A stretch of DNA of 64,000 bases from assembly GCF_000478275.1 (NCBI RefSeq), contig NZ_ASJB01000028.1, forward strand, positions 248,001-312,000, read 5' to 3'. The stretch comes from Amycolatopsis orientalis DSM 40040 = KCTC 9412. Lineage in GTDB: Bacteria > Actinomycetota > Actinomycetes > Mycobacteriales > Pseudonocardiaceae. How positions within the stretch are numbered: the first letter of the stretch is position 1; each line of letters opens with the position of its first letter. The position numbers and the translations under genes were made by a program. Below, piece by piece: positions 54,296-63,132 of the stretch. The notes under the pieces were generated by a model that saw only the letters and a program-made list of their open reading frames with translations, did not search any database and was not told the origin of the DNA.

Positions 54296-55222
54296 GTGTC
54301 CCTGAACAGCACCCCTCGTCTCGGCCCTCCGCCGCGGCGCCTGACCGTCGACACGGAACAGGTACGACGGCTCGTCGCCGAGCAGTTCCCGCACTGGGCA
54401 GGCCTTCCGATCCGTCCCGTGTCCCGAAGCGGTTGGGACAACCACACATTCCACCTCGGTGACACGATGACGGCACGGTTGCCCAGCGCGGCCGAGTACG
54501 CGTTGGCGGTGGAAAAAGAACACCGCTGGCTTCCGTCGCTCGCTCCCCGGTTACCGCTCGCCATTCCCGTTCCGCTGGCCCAAGGCCGGCCCGGCGCGGA
54601 CTATCCCCACCCCTGGTCGATCTACCACTGGCTCGACGGCGAACCGGCGAGCGCCGGCCGTATCGCCGACCCGGTCCGCTTCGCGGTCGACCTCGCCGGG
54701 TTCCTGGCCGCCTTGCAGGACATCGACACCGCCGACGGCCCTCGGCCGGGAGCGCACAACTGGTACCGCGGCGCCACCGTGCGCACCTATGACGGGCAGA
54801 CCCAGCGCGCGTTGGCGAAGTTGAACCGCGAGATCGACGTCGGACTGGCCCGCGAGATCTGGAAGACCGCGCTGGACGCGCCTTGGAACGGCGTGGAGCG
54901 CTGGTTCCACGGTGACGTCGCCGAGGGAAACCTGTTGCTCGAGCAGGGAGAACTGGCCGCCGTCATCGACTTCGGGACCTGCGGTGTCGGCGACCCGGCC
55001 TGCGACCTGGCCATCGCGTGGACGCTACTGACAGCGGACGGCCGTCGCGCGTTCCGCGAGCGGCTGCCGGCCGACGAGGCGACCTGGGCACGTGGCCGCG
55101 GCTGGGCGCTCTGGAAGACCCTCGTCACCTGTGCCCAGACCTCGGGCCGCACCGACCAGGATGCCCTGAACGCGAGGCGGATCCTCGGCGAGATCTTCTC
55201 CGAGTACTCCGCCGCGGGCTAA
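54296..55222 (+). CDS. Aminoglycoside phosphotransferase (APH)-family kinase
   Basis: Kinase-fold protein of 308 residues. The phosphotransfer loop is VERWFHGDVAEGNLLL and the metal-binding DFG-like motif VIDFGTCGVGDPACDLAIAW; the N-lobe has SRSGWDNHTFHLGDTMTARL. Many such chromosomal APH-fold kinases act on small molecules other than antibiotics, so resistance should not be assumed. GTG at 54296 has AAGGA seven bases upstream; earlier GTGs at 54260 and 54281 lack a site. Its stop overlaps the convergent quiC stop by 4 bp. Confidence 0.82.
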   Translation: MSLNSTPRLGPPPRRLTVDTEQVRRLVAEQFPHWAGLPIRPVSRSGWDNHTFHLGDTMTARLPSAAEYALAVEKEHRWLPSLAPRLPLAIPVPLAQGRPGADYPHPWSIYHWLDGEPASAGRIADPVRFAVDLAGFLAALQDIDTADGPRPGAHNWYRGATVRTYDGQTQRALAKLNREIDVGLAREIWKTALDAPWNGVERWFHGDVAEGNLLLEQGELAAVIDFGTCGVGDPACDLAIAWTLLTADGRRAFRERLPADEATWARGRGWALWKTLVTCAQTSGRTDQDALNARRILGEIFSEYSAAG

Positions 55223-57006
55223 GCCGGACGAGCACTCCTGGCCAGGCTGAGCCGCCGCTCGCGGTGCGCGGTCATGTACACAGGGGTGTTCACGACGCCG
55301 TACCCGCGATAGCCACCGATCCGTTGCACCACCTCGAAGAACACCCTGGAGCCGATCAGTTCGGTGTGGAAGTGCAGGAATTCGCCGTGCTCGTCACGGT
55401 CGTACAGCACCGAGTTCTCCCGCAACCGCGTGGAAAACGGCAGATCGAACCGGGCATCGAGATCGTCGTAGTAGTTGCCGGGGATCTCCAGCAAGGGCGC
55501 ACCGGCCTCCCGCATCGCCTGTGCGACGGCAAGTGCGTCCTCGCAGGCGAAAGCGACGTGCTGCGGCGAAGGAACACCCGGCGCCCACTCCCCTCGTCGC
55601 ACCAGTGCGCTGTCCAACGTCAAGCGGACCTCCCCCTCGCCGACCGCCCGGCTGCGCACCAGCCCGAACGGCGCCGCGAACTCCGAAACGGGTTCGGGCC
55701 GCAGACCCAGCACCGATCGGTAGAACAGCGTCGCCTCGTCGAAGTGATCGAAGGGCTGGGTCAGGGCGACGTGGTCGATGCCGGTGATCCCCATTCCGGC
55801 CGGGACAGCCCCGGTGGGAACGAAATCGCGAAGCCAATCATCGTTGCCACAGAAGAAGATCTCGGTCCCGTCCGGCGCGGCGACCGCGGAAAGGGCCGCC
55901 TCGTCCGGGCCCTGTTCACGCGGCAGCACGGGCGCGAGCAACGTCTCCGCGCGCCGCGCCGAACCGGCGGGGTCGGCGCTCGTCAACCCGAGCGCGCCGA
56001 TCGCACCGTCCACTGTGGTCTCGCTCACCAGCACCCGCGCCGCACCCTGCTGCCAGAGCTGCACCGGCTTGGAGCGATGTGTCCCCACCCGCGCGAATCC
56101 GAGACTCGCGAGTGCCGCTCCCGGCACGGCGAGTTCCGCGAAGGCGTGCCCGGTCAGCCGTGGCGCCTCGGGAACCTCCAGTGCCCCCACGGATTCCCGC
56201 AGCGCCACCAGTGACCGCATGGCGTCGACGGCGGCGGGACGCGGATCCGCCTGCCGGAAGACGTCGTTGAACACCTCCAGTGACAGTGGCCCCGCATACC
56301 CCGCCGCCAGCACGTGGCCGGTGAACGCGGCCAGATCGAAGGCGCCCTGCCCGGGGAAGAGCCGGTGATGCCTGCTCCAGTGCAGGACGTCCATGTTCAG
56401 GAGCGGCGCGTCGGCCAGCTGCAGGAAGAAGATCTTCTCCCCCGGGATCGTCCGGATCGCGCGGGGATCACTGCGGCGCGACAGGATGTGAAAACTGTCG
56501 AGGCACACCCCCAGGGCCGGGTGGTCGGCCCGCCGGACGAGGCGCCAGGCGTGCTCGTAGGTGTTCACGTACCGGCCCCACGCGAGCGCTTCGTAGGCGA
56601 CCCGGATCCCGCGCTCCCCGGCCACCTCGGCCAGCTCACGCAGCTGCGAGGCGGCGAGTTCGTCGTCATCGACGGCGTCGGGCGAGACCGACGAGCAGAC
56701 CAGGACGGTCTCCGCCCCGAGTTCGGCCATGAGGTCGAATTTCCTGCTCGCCCGGCGGAGGTTCGACCTCAGCACGTCCGGCGGCACGGCTTCGAAGTCA
56801 CGGAAAGGCTGGTAGAGATCGATCGTGAGCCCGAGATCGCCACAGAGCCGCCGGATCTCCGACGGCGACCTCCGTGACGCGATCAGGTCGTTCTCGAAGA
56901 TCTCGACACCGTCGAAACCGGCCGCCGCGGCCGCGGCGAGTTTGTCCTCGAGCGTCCCGGACAGGCACACCGTCGCGATGGCGGTCCGGATCCGGTCACC
57001 GGACAT
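55219..57006 (-). CDS. quiC: 3-dehydroshikimate dehydratase (QuiC/QsuB type, fused HPPD-like domain)
   Basis: Converts 3-dehydroshikimate to protocatechuate. 595 residues in two parts: an N-terminal xylose-isomerase-like TIM barrel (about 1-280; FDGVEIFENDLI, TVLVCSSVSPDAVDDDELAA, RVAYEALAWGRYVNTYEHAW, GVCLDSFHIL, FFLQLADAPLL) and a C-terminal vicinal-oxygen-chelate domain like 4-hydroxyphenylpyruvate dioxygenase (ITGIDHVALTQPFDHFDEAT, PQHVAFACED, EFLHFHTELIGSRVFFEVVQ). This fusion is characteristic of QuiC1 and QsuB. Its ATG overlaps the dehydrogenase gene by 11 bp. Confidence 0.93.
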   Translation of the reverse strand: MSGDRIRTAIATVCLSGTLEDKLAAAAAAGFDGVEIFENDLIASRRSPSEIRRLCGDLGLTIDLYQPFRDFEAVPPDVLRSNLRRASRKFDLMAELGAETVLVCSSVSPDAVDDDELAASQLRELAEVAGERGIRVAYEALAWGRYVNTYEHAWRLVRRADHPALGVCLDSFHILSRRSDPRAIRTIPGEKIFFLQLADAPLLNMDVLHWSRHHRLFPGQGAFDLAAFTGHVLAAGYAGPLSLEVFNDVFRQADPRPAAVDAMRSLVALRESVGALEVPEAPRLTGHAFAELAVPGAALASLGFARVGTHRSKPVQLWQQGAARVLVSETTVDGAIGALGLTSADPAGSARRAETLLAPVLPREQGPDEAALSAVAAPDGTEIFFCGNDDWLRDFVPTGAVPAGMGITGIDHVALTQPFDHFDEATLFYRSVLGLRPEPVSEFAAPFGLVRSRAVGEGEVRLTLDSALVRRGEWAPGVPSPQHVAFACEDALAVAQAMREAGAPLLEIPGNYYDDLDARFDLPFSTRLRENSVLYDRDEHGEFLHFHTELIGSRVFFEVVQRIGGYRGYGVVNTPVYMTAHRERRLSLARSARPA

Positions 57007-57844
57007 GGGCGGGTTTCCCTTCCAGCGCTTCGAAATGCCGGATCATCCGGTCGGCGTCCGGCTCCGCGCCGGTGAACAGGCGGAACGAGTCGGCCGCCTG
57101 GAAGACCACCATCCCGCCGCCGTGCAGCGTCCGGCAGCCCCGTTCTCGCGCCAGCTTCAGCAGTTCGGTCTCCAGCGGCCGGTACACGATGTCGGCGACC
57201 CACATCCCCGGCCGCAGTGCTCCGGCGGGAACCGGCGAGCCCGGATACGCGGCCATCCCGGTGGGGGTGGCGTGGACGAGACCGTCAGCTGTCCTCAGGT
57301 CGTCCAGCGAACCCGCGCGGGCGCGCTCCTCGCCGAACCGCCTCCGCAGTCCGGCCACGAGGATCCCCGCGCGCACGGAGTCGACGTCGTGGACGATCAG
57401 CCGTCCGGCGCCGAGGGACAGCAGGGCATGGGCGACGGCCGCGCCGGCGCCGCCCGCCCCCAGCAGGACGACCGTGTCCAGATCCGCGTCGGGCAGGCCT
57501 TGGGTGAGATTACGGGCGAAGCCGGTCATGTCGGTGTTGTGCCCGGTCGCCAGCCCTTCGCGGAACACCACCGTGTTGACCGCGCCGAGCGCGGCGGCCT
57601 CGGGCGCGATCTCGTCCAGATACGGCAGCACTCGCTGCTTGACCGGATGCGTGATGTTGAGCCCGTCGAAACCCGCGGTCCGCGCGGCGGCCAGCACCTC
57701 CCCGATCGGCATCGCCAGCGCGTCGAGGTCGAGCCGCCGGTAGAGATAGCGCAGCCCGAGTTCGTCGGCTTCCCGCTCGTGCAGCGCCGGGCTCAGTGAC
57801 GGCCCGATGCCGGTGCCGACCAGGCCGATGAGGTAGCTGGTCAC
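56996..57844 (-). CDS. qsuD: Quinate/shikimate dehydrogenase (QsuD-like)
   Basis: Oxidises shikimate (and probably quinate) to the 3-dehydro acid; 282 residues. The substrate site has GPSLSPALHEREADELG, the catalytic Lys lies in LNITHPVKQRVLPYLDE and the Asp in GHNTDMTGFARN; the nucleotide loop is LLGAGGAGAAVAHAL followed by IVHDVDSVRA, where Asp after the second strand suggests NAD, as in catabolic QsuD. The sequence style follows Corynebacterium QsuD rather than biosynthetic AroE. GTG at 57844 has GGAGG seven bases upstream. No 3-dehydroquinate dehydratase gene is adjacent. Confidence 0.9.
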   Translation of the reverse strand: MTSYLIGLVGTGIGPSLSPALHEREADELGLRYLYRRLDLDALAMPIGEVLAAARTAGFDGLNITHPVKQRVLPYLDEIAPEAAALGAVNTVVFREGLATGHNTDMTGFARNLTQGLPDADLDTVVLLGAGGAGAAVAHALLSLGAGRLIVHDVDSVRAGILVAGLRRRFGEERARAGSLDDLRTADGLVHATPTGMAAYPGSPVPAGALRPGMWVADIVYRPLETELLKLARERGCRTLHGGGMVVFQAADSFRLFTGAEPDADRMIRHFEALEGKPAHVR

Positions 57845-57873
57845 CAAGATCCTCCATGGAACGACCCGAATTT

Positions 57874-57897
57874 AATGTACGAACTAGTGAGTTCACT
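57874..57897. promoter_or_regulatory. Operator candidate of the quinate/shikimate genes
   Basis: AATGTACGAACTAGTG (57874-57889) recurs in inverted orientation before the transporter gene at 58662-58677 with two changes. It includes the perfect inverted repeats GAACT-AGTG-AGTTC (57881-57894) and AGTGA-GT-TCACT (57886-57897). It lies between the divergent qsuD and TetR genes and is probably the TetR-type repressor site. Confidence 0.65.
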
Positions 57898-57970
57898 GTA
57901 GCGCGGACAGGCCGGTACGAGAAGGGCTGCGCTAGAGTGGGGCCCCCACCAGCGGTTCGAAGGGAGTCAG

Positions 57971-58612
57971 GTGGCCGCACCGTCGTCCGAGGTCGAGCGC
58001 CAGCGCGACAAGGAACGCACCCGCGCCGAGATCCTCGCGGTGGCCACCAGGGAGTTCGCCGACAAGGGTTACGCCGGCGCGAGAGTGGACGAGATCGCCG
58101 CCCGCACCAGCACCACCAAGCGGATGATCTACTACTACTTCGGCGGCAAGGAACAGCTCTACGTCGCCGCGCTGGAACGGGCGTACGCCACCATCCGCGC
58201 CCTCGAGCGGGATCTGGACGTCGACCACCTCGAGCCCGAGGAGGCGATCCGGCGGCTGGCCGAGCTGACCTTCGACCACCACGAAGCGAATCCGGACTTC
58301 ATCCGGCTGGTGAGCATCGAGAACATCCACCACGGCGAGCACATCGCACACTCGGAAGCCTTGTCCGGCATGGCGAATCCAGCCCTCGACGTGCTCACCC
58401 GCATCCTCGACCGCGGGCGCGAGGCCGGCCGGTTCCGCGACGACGTCGACGCGCTCGACATCCACATGGTGATCAGCTCGTTCTGCGTGTTCCGCCTCGC
58501 GAACCGGCACACCTTCTCCGCGATCTTCGGCCGCGACATGCTCGACCCGAAGCGCCGCGCCCACTACCGCCTGATGCTGGGCGACCTGGTGATCGAGTAC
58601 CTGACCGCCTGA
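57971..58612 (+). CDS. TetR-family regulator of the quinate/shikimate locus
   Basis: Regulator of 213 residues. The N-terminal helix-turn-helix is TRAEILAVATREFADKGYAG with TSTTKRMIYYYFGGKEQLY; the C-terminal ligand domain resembles the QuiR/TetR_C group (FDHHEANPDFIRLVSIENIH). It is divergent from the qsuD-quiC operon and upstream of the transporter gene; a shared motif in both promoters suggests it represses both. The GTG start has an AAGGGAG site. Confidence 0.87.
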   Translation: MAAPSSEVERQRDKERTRAEILAVATREFADKGYAGARVDEIAARTSTTKRMIYYYFGGKEQLYVAALERAYATIRALERDLDVDHLEPEEAIRRLAELTFDHHEANPDFIRLVSIENIHHGEHIAHSEALSGMANPALDVLTRILDRGREAGRFRDDVDALDIHMVISSFCVFRLANRHTFSAIFGRDMLDPKRRAHYRLMLGDLVIEYLTA

Positions 58613-58661
58613 AACACCCGCTCTTGACAACCGGGGCACCGTCTCGCACGCTGTATTAACT

Positions 58662-58677
58662 AACTAGATCGTACATT
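58662..58677. promoter_or_regulatory. Second operator candidate, before the transporter gene
   Basis: AACTAGATCGTACATT is the reverse complement of AATGTACGATCTAGTT and matches the qsuD-side site at 14 of 16 positions. It lies 26 bp before the transporter GTG and 50 bp after the TetR-type stop. Confidence 0.6.
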
Positions 58678-58703
58678 GCTGGATCGCACCTTGGAGCGTC
58701 GAC

Positions 58704-60041
58704 GTGGCCCCTCCTTCTCCTGTCACGCAAGGCATGCCCCGCAAAGCCGCACTGGCCGCCTGGATCGGCAGCGCGCTGGAGTACTACGACTTCTTCATCT
58801 ACGGCACGGCCGCCGCACTGGTGTTCAACAAGGTCTTCTTCCCCGCCTCCTCCCCCGCCACCGGCACGCTGCTCGCGCTGGCCACCTTCGGCGTCGGATA
58901 CCTCGCCCGCCCGGTCGGCGCGTTCGTGCTCGGGCACGTCGGCGACCGGCTCGGCCGCAAGAAGGTCCTGGTCTTCACGTTGCTGTTGATGGGCGCCACG
59001 ACATTCCTCGTCGGCTGCCTGCCGACGTACGCCTCCGTCGGTGTGCTCGCACCGATCCTGCTGGTGGTTCTTCGTCTGCTGCAAGGACTTTCGGCCGCCG
59101 GCGAGCAGGCGGGCGCCAACTCGATGTCGATGGAACACGCGCCACCGCACCGGCGTGGTTACTACACGAGCTTCACCCTCAGCGGTACGCAGGCCGGCCA
59201 GATCCTCGCCACCGCCGTCTTCCTGCCGATCGCCGCGCTCCCGCAGGAGCAGTTGCTCACCTGGGGCTGGCGGATCCCGTTCTGGTGCAGTGCCGTCGTG
59301 GTGGTCGTCGGCTTCGTGATCCGGCGCAAGATCGACGAGACCCCGGTGTTCGAACAGAACAGGGCCGAGGTCGCCAAGCTGCCGGTCGCCGTGCTCTTCC
59401 GGACACACTGGAAGGACGTGCTCCGCGTGGTCGCCGCGGCCACGATCGCCTCCGTCAGCACGATCTTCACCGTCTACGCGCTCAGCTACGCGGTCAACAC
59501 CGTCGGACTGGAGCGGGGACCGATCCTGTGGGTCGGCGTGCTGGCCAACGTCGCCGCGCTGCTCGCGATCCCTTTGCTGGCCGGGCTTTCCGACCGGATC
59601 GGCCGCAAACCGGTGTTCGTCGCGGGCTGTCTCGCCTGCGCGGTCCTGATCTTCCCGTACCTGTGGTCGATCTCGGGCGGTTCGTACCCGCTGATCTTCG
59701 CACTCGGCATCCTGCTGTTCGGGGTGGCCTACAGTGCCGTCAACGGGGTGTGGCCGTCGTTCTACGGCGAGATGTTCAGCGCCAAGGTCCGGCTTTCGGG
59801 GATGGCGATCGGCACCCAGATCGGCTTCGCCATCGCCGGGTTCGCCCCGAGTGTGGTGGCCGCGATCGGCTCCGGGAAGGACGACTGGCTCGGCGTCGCC
59901 GTCTTCACCGCCGCCGTCTGCCTCCTCAGCGCGACGGCCGCGCTCACCGCACGCGAGACCCACGACGTCCCGACGGAGGATCTCGGCGCGGCGCACGTCC
60001 GGCGGGTGAAAGAGCCCGCTTCCGCGACGCGTGGCGGATGA
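58704..60041 (+). CDS. MHS-family transporter, probable shikimate/quinate uptake
   Basis: Metabolite:H+ symporter (ShiA/ProP-like) of 445 residues and twelve segments: WIGSALEYYDFFIYGTAAAL at segment 1, GYLARPVGAFVLGHVGDRLG in loop 2-3, RLLQGLSAAGEQAGANSMSM and GLSDRIGRKPVFVAG. Its operator shared with qsuD-quiC indicates that it imports their substrate. The start is GTG. Confidence 0.88.
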   Translation: MAPPSPVTQGMPRKAALAAWIGSALEYYDFFIYGTAAALVFNKVFFPASSPATGTLLALATFGVGYLARPVGAFVLGHVGDRLGRKKVLVFTLLLMGATTFLVGCLPTYASVGVLAPILLVVLRLLQGLSAAGEQAGANSMSMEHAPPHRRGYYTSFTLSGTQAGQILATAVFLPIAALPQEQLLTWGWRIPFWCSAVVVVVGFVIRRKIDETPVFEQNRAEVAKLPVAVLFRTHWKDVLRVVAAATIASVSTIFTVYALSYAVNTVGLERGPILWVGVLANVAALLAIPLLAGLSDRIGRKPVFVAGCLACAVLIFPYLWSISGGSYPLIFALGILLFGVAYSAVNGVWPSFYGEMFSAKVRLSGMAIGTQIGFAIAGFAPSVVAAIGSGKDDWLGVAVFTAAVCLLSATAALTARETHDVPTEDLGAAHVRRVKEPASATRGG

Positions 60042-60048
60042 AAGCCGC

Positions 60049-60624
60049 TCAGAACCCCGGCCAGCCCCGGCGGAGGAAGGCGAAAGCGGCGTCCAGCGCG
60101 GCGGACGGATCGGGTTCCGTACCGGCCAGATCCGGGATCTCCAGGACGTAGCGGGCCAGGAGCCGCACGGAGAAGTCGTCTTGGCCCGCCTGTTCGGCGA
60201 TGACCTTCGCGAGCGCGGCCTCGCAGCCCGTCCACAGCGTCCTGGCGTAGGCACGCAGCGCCGGAGTGGCGATCACGAGGTCCGCGACCCGGCGCGACAG
60301 CGGATCGGGATCCGGGTCGAAGGGGCCGCGTGTCGCGAGAAAGTCCCGCAGCGCCTGCAGGATCGAGACGCCCTCGGCGCGGTTTCGCACCGCGGCGGCC
60401 AGCGTCTCCTCGCGTTCGGCCCCGTGGCCGAGGATCAGCGCCTCCTTGCCGCCCGGGAAGTGCGCGAACAACGTCGACACCGCCGTGTCGGCGGCGTCCG
60501 CGATCTCCGCGACGGTGACGTTGTCGAAGCCCCGCTCCAAAAAGAGGTCGCGCGCGGCCTGCGACAGGGCCTGCCGGGTCGCCGCCTTCTTGCGCTCCCG
60601 CCTGCCCGGTTCGGTCTGTCCCAT
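60049..60624 (-). CDS. TetR-family regulator
   Basis: Regulator of 191 residues. The helix-turn-helix is KAATRQALSQAARDLFLERG, FDNVTVAEIADAADTAVSTL with FAHFPGGKEALIL; the C-terminal half is unassigned beyond TetR_C. It is divergent from an SDR gene, with two clean inverted repeats in the 82 bp between, so it most likely represses both itself and that gene. Confidence 0.88.
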   Translation of the reverse strand: MGQTEPGRRERKKAATRQALSQAARDLFLERGFDNVTVAEIADAADTAVSTLFAHFPGGKEALILGHGAEREETLAAAVRNRAEGVSILQALRDFLATRGPFDPDPDPLSRRVADLVIATPALRAYARTLWTGCEAALAKVIAEQAGQDDFSVRLLARYVLEIPDLAGTEPDPSAALDAAFAFLRRGWPGF

Positions 60625-60645
60625 GCCGCCACCTTACATCGGATG

Positions 60646-60663
60646 CACTTCGAAATCGAAGTG
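60646..60663. promoter_or_regulatory. TetR operator candidate 1
   Basis: CACTTCGA-AA-TCGAAGTG is a perfect 8-bp inverted repeat with a 2-bp centre, 22 bp before the TetR-type start. A second copy of the TCGAAGT/ACTTCGA core lies 10 bp further on. Confidence 0.75.
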
Positions 60664-60672
60664 GGTATATAT

Positions 60673-60687
60673 TCGAAGTCACTTCGA
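60673..60687. promoter_or_regulatory. TetR operator candidate 2
   Basis: TCGAAGT-C-ACTTCGA is a perfect 7-bp inverted repeat using the same half-site as operator 1. It lies 20 bp before the SDR start and next to a TATATT element at 60668-60673, which may be the -10 of the SDR promoter. Confidence 0.75.
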
Positions 60688-60706
60688 CTTTTGACCGGGA
60701 GCCATC

Positions 60707-61618
60707 ATGACCCACTGGGACGTCCACCACCCGCCTCGCGCCGACGGCAAGACCTTCCTCGTCACCGGCGGCAACGCGGGTATCGGCTACTTCGTCGCCG
60801 AACAGCTCGCCGGAACCGGGGCCACCGTGCTCCTCGGCAGCAGGAACGCCGCCAAGGCCGACGCCGCGATGACGTCGATCCGGTCGCGTGTCCCCGACGC
60901 GACCCTCGGGCATCTGCCGCTCGACCTCTCCGATCTCTCGTCCCACAAGTCCTCTGTGGACGCTCTGGAGATCGAACGGCTCGACGCCGTCGTCTGCAAC
61001 GCGGGCGTGCTCCTGGAGGAGCCGCCGAGGCGGGAGACCGCCGAGGGACACGAACTGACGTTCGCCACCAACCATCTCGGGCATTTCGTGCTGGTGCACC
61101 ACCTGATGCCGTTGCTCGAAGCGGCGACGGCGGGCCGCGTCGTCACCACGGGCAGCTTCGTCGGCAAGTCCGCGGAACTCGACCTGGACGACCTCCAGAG
61201 CAAGCGGGACTACCAGCCCAAGCGCACCTACTCGCGTTCGAAGCAGGCGCAGATGCTGTTCGCCTTCGAACTCGACCGGCGGCTGCGCGCGGCCGGGAGC
61301 ACGGTGCTGAGCGTCGTCGACCATCCGGGCGGCGCGCTCGACTCCCTGACCCCGCCGAGGCCGGTGCACGAGACGCCAGGCGGGCGGAAGTTCCCCGCCG
61401 GACTTCTCTTGCAGGGCAAGGAAGCCGGGGCCTGGCCCGCCGTCCGCGCCGTGCTCGACCCGGAGGTGCGCGGCGGTGAGATGTTCGGCCCGCGCGTGTT
61501 CGGTCTCCGCGGTGAACCCCGGCGGGAACCGGTTCGCGGGCGGCTGGCCGACACCGAGCTCGCCGCCCGATTGTGGGCGGCGAGCGTCGGCCTCACCGGC
61601 GTCGAGGTCACACGGTGA
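60707..61618 (+). CDS. SDR-family oxidoreductase (retinol dehydrogenase-like)
   Basis: Short-chain dehydrogenase of 303 residues. The cofactor loop is FLVTGGNAGIGYFVAEQLAG, the NAG motif VVCNAGVLLEE and NHLGHFVLVHHLMPLL; the catalytic Tyr/Lys lie in TYSRSKQAQMLFAFELDRRL. An Arg after strand 2 (LLGSRNAAKAD) suggests NADP. The substrate is unknown; TetR control suggests induction by a small hydrophobic ligand. Its 3' end overlaps the convergent PepSY gene by 11 bp. Confidence 0.86.
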   Translation: MTHWDVHHPPRADGKTFLVTGGNAGIGYFVAEQLAGTGATVLLGSRNAAKADAAMTSIRSRVPDATLGHLPLDLSDLSSHKSSVDALEIERLDAVVCNAGVLLEEPPRRETAEGHELTFATNHLGHFVLVHHLMPLLEAATAGRVVTTGSFVGKSAELDLDDLQSKRDYQPKRTYSRSKQAQMLFAFELDRRLRAAGSTVLSVVDHPGGALDSLTPPRPVHETPGGRKFPAGLLLQGKEAGAWPAVRAVLDPEVRGGEMFGPRVFGLRGEPRREPVRGRLADTELAARLWAASVGLTGVEVTR

Positions 61619-63017
61619 CGTCGGTGGAGTCCGCCTTGGCCCGGGATCGCAGGCCCAGCAGCAGGTCCACCACCAGGAACACCAGCAGGCTGATGCCGAA
61701 CAGCGGCACGAACCAGCCGATCGCCGCGGCGAGGAGGACGAGTCCCGCCACCAGGACGGGCGGCGCCTTTCGCCACTGACCCCGGGGAATGGGCCGCCCG
61801 AAGGTCAGGCCGGTTGCCCGGGTCGGCCTGCGCCGCCACCACATCCGGTAGCCGAGTACGACGAGCGTGACCAGGCCGGCGCCGAGCAGGAGCAGCGCGA
61901 GCTGGTTGGCCCAGCCGAAGAGCACTCCCATATGCGCGTCGATCCCCCAGCGGGCGAGCTTCGCCATCAGCGGATAGTCGGCGAAGCGGACCTCGCCCAG
62001 GATCTGCCCGGTGGTCCCGTCGACCGCGACGGCGTCGACCTGGGTCGGCCAGCTCCGTTCGACCTCCGTCACCTGCCAGGGAGTCCCCGGCTTGGCCGGC
62101 AGCCCGATCTCCACGGAAGCCGCGTCGATCCCGGCGGCGCGGGCCGAGGCCAGCACCGCGTCCACGCTCTCGGGCCGGGCGGGGGCGGGTGCGGCCGGAG
62201 CGTCCCCGTGTCCAGCGTGCCCGGTGTGCCCCGCGTGCTCGCCGCTCCCCGTCACCTTCAGTGCCGGGGTGGCCCAGCCGAGGGATTCACGCAGCGTCGA
62301 GACGTTCTCGCCCGCGTACGCCGACCACGTCAGCCCCGTCGCGGAGAGGAACACCGCGCCGAGCAGTACCCACAGACCGATCGTGCCGTGCCTGCGCACC
62401 GACTTCCCGCGGGCGGACTCGGTTTTCGCGGCCTTCTCCGCCTTCTCGGTCCGGCGGGCACGGCGACGGCTCACCCATAACACGAGGCCGCCCAGCGCGA
62501 CCACCCAGAGCCAGGACGCGGCCAGTTCGCTGTAGAGCCGTCCCGGTTCGCCGAGCAGCAGGTTGCGGTGCAGCTGGTCGAGGACGGTCCGGAACGGCAA
62601 GGCGCCGCTGCTGCCGTACGCGACGAGGTCCCCGCGCACCTGGGCGGTGGCGGGGTCGACGAAGATCGCGCGCCGTTCGGACTCACCGAGTCCTGCTTCG
62701 TTGAACAGCACCCGGGTCGTGTCGCCCGGCTCGGCGCCGGGCCGGACGGCGGCCAGTTCGCCGCCGGGGTTGGCCGCTTGCGCCGCCTTGACCTGGTCGG
62801 CGAGCGAGGCCTGCTTCAGGCCGACGGGCGCCTGAAGCTGGTCGGAGTAGATCCACGACTCCATCTGGGGAGTCGCTGCGTACAGGACGCCGGTCAGCGC
62901 CGCGACGAGCACGAACGGCCCGACGAGAACGCCGGCGTAGAAGTGGAGCCGGAGGAACAGCCCGCGCCAGCCGGATGTGCGTGGCGGGCTCGCGGCCTGC
63001 TCGGTTTGTGTTGCCAT
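61608..63017 (-). CDS. PepSY-associated membrane protein with His-rich loop
   Basis: Membrane protein of 469 residues, PepSY_TM (PiuB-like) family: GWRGLFLRLHFYAGVLVGPF at segment 1, TVLDQLHRNLLLGEPGRLYS and GWANQLALLLLGAGLVTLVV mark the conserved His-containing segments; further segments close the protein. Between segments lies a His/Gly run (GEHAGHTGHAGHGDAP, near residue 270) that looks metal-binding. The family includes ferric-reductase-like and iron/copper-related proteins. A small membrane protein gene lies upstream on the same strand; metal handling is inferred. Confidence 0.78.
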   Translation of the reverse strand: MATQTEQAASPPRTSGWRGLFLRLHFYAGVLVGPFVLVAALTGVLYAATPQMESWIYSDQLQAPVGLKQASLADQVKAAQAANPGGELAAVRPGAEPGDTTRVLFNEAGLGESERRAIFVDPATAQVRGDLVAYGSSGALPFRTVLDQLHRNLLLGEPGRLYSELAASWLWVVALGGLVLWVSRRRARRTEKAEKAAKTESARGKSVRRHGTIGLWVLLGAVFLSATGLTWSAYAGENVSTLRESLGWATPALKVTGSGEHAGHTGHAGHGDAPAAPAPARPESVDAVLASARAAGIDAASVEIGLPAKPGTPWQVTEVERSWPTQVDAVAVDGTTGQILGEVRFADYPLMAKLARWGIDAHMGVLFGWANQLALLLLGAGLVTLVVLGYRMWWRRRPTRATGLTFGRPIPRGQWRKAPPVLVAGLVLLAAAIGWFVPLFGISLLVFLVVDLLLGLRSRAKADSTDVTV

Positions 63018-63092
63018 GAGGGAACTCCTGAGGCGTCGGTGGGGAGGCGTGCGCCTGCGCCGCGCGCCGGAACGGTCACGGCGCGCGTGCTG

Positions 63093-63125
63093 AACCCTGC
63101 CGGGACATCGGGTCCTGGCAGGGTT
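63093..63125 (-). terminator. Hairpin after the small membrane protein gene
   Basis: The arms 63093-63106 (AACCCTGCCGGGAC) and 63112-63125 (GTCCTGGCAGGGTT) pair with one mismatch around 5 nt, 7 bp after the stop of the 181-residue protein and before the PepSY gene. It is probably a terminator or attenuator. No T tract follows. Confidence 0.5.
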
Positions 63126-63132
63126 TCGGGGT

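Noticed and set aside
54296..55222. Aminoglycoside resistance gene
   Set aside because: Only the APH kinase fold is supported; chromosomal members of this family mostly act on other substrates.
58624..58659. TTGACA with TATTAA as a promoter of the transporter gene
   Set aside because: The spacer is 24 bp, too long for a normal promoter; the TTGACA may be used with another -10, but I cannot point to it.
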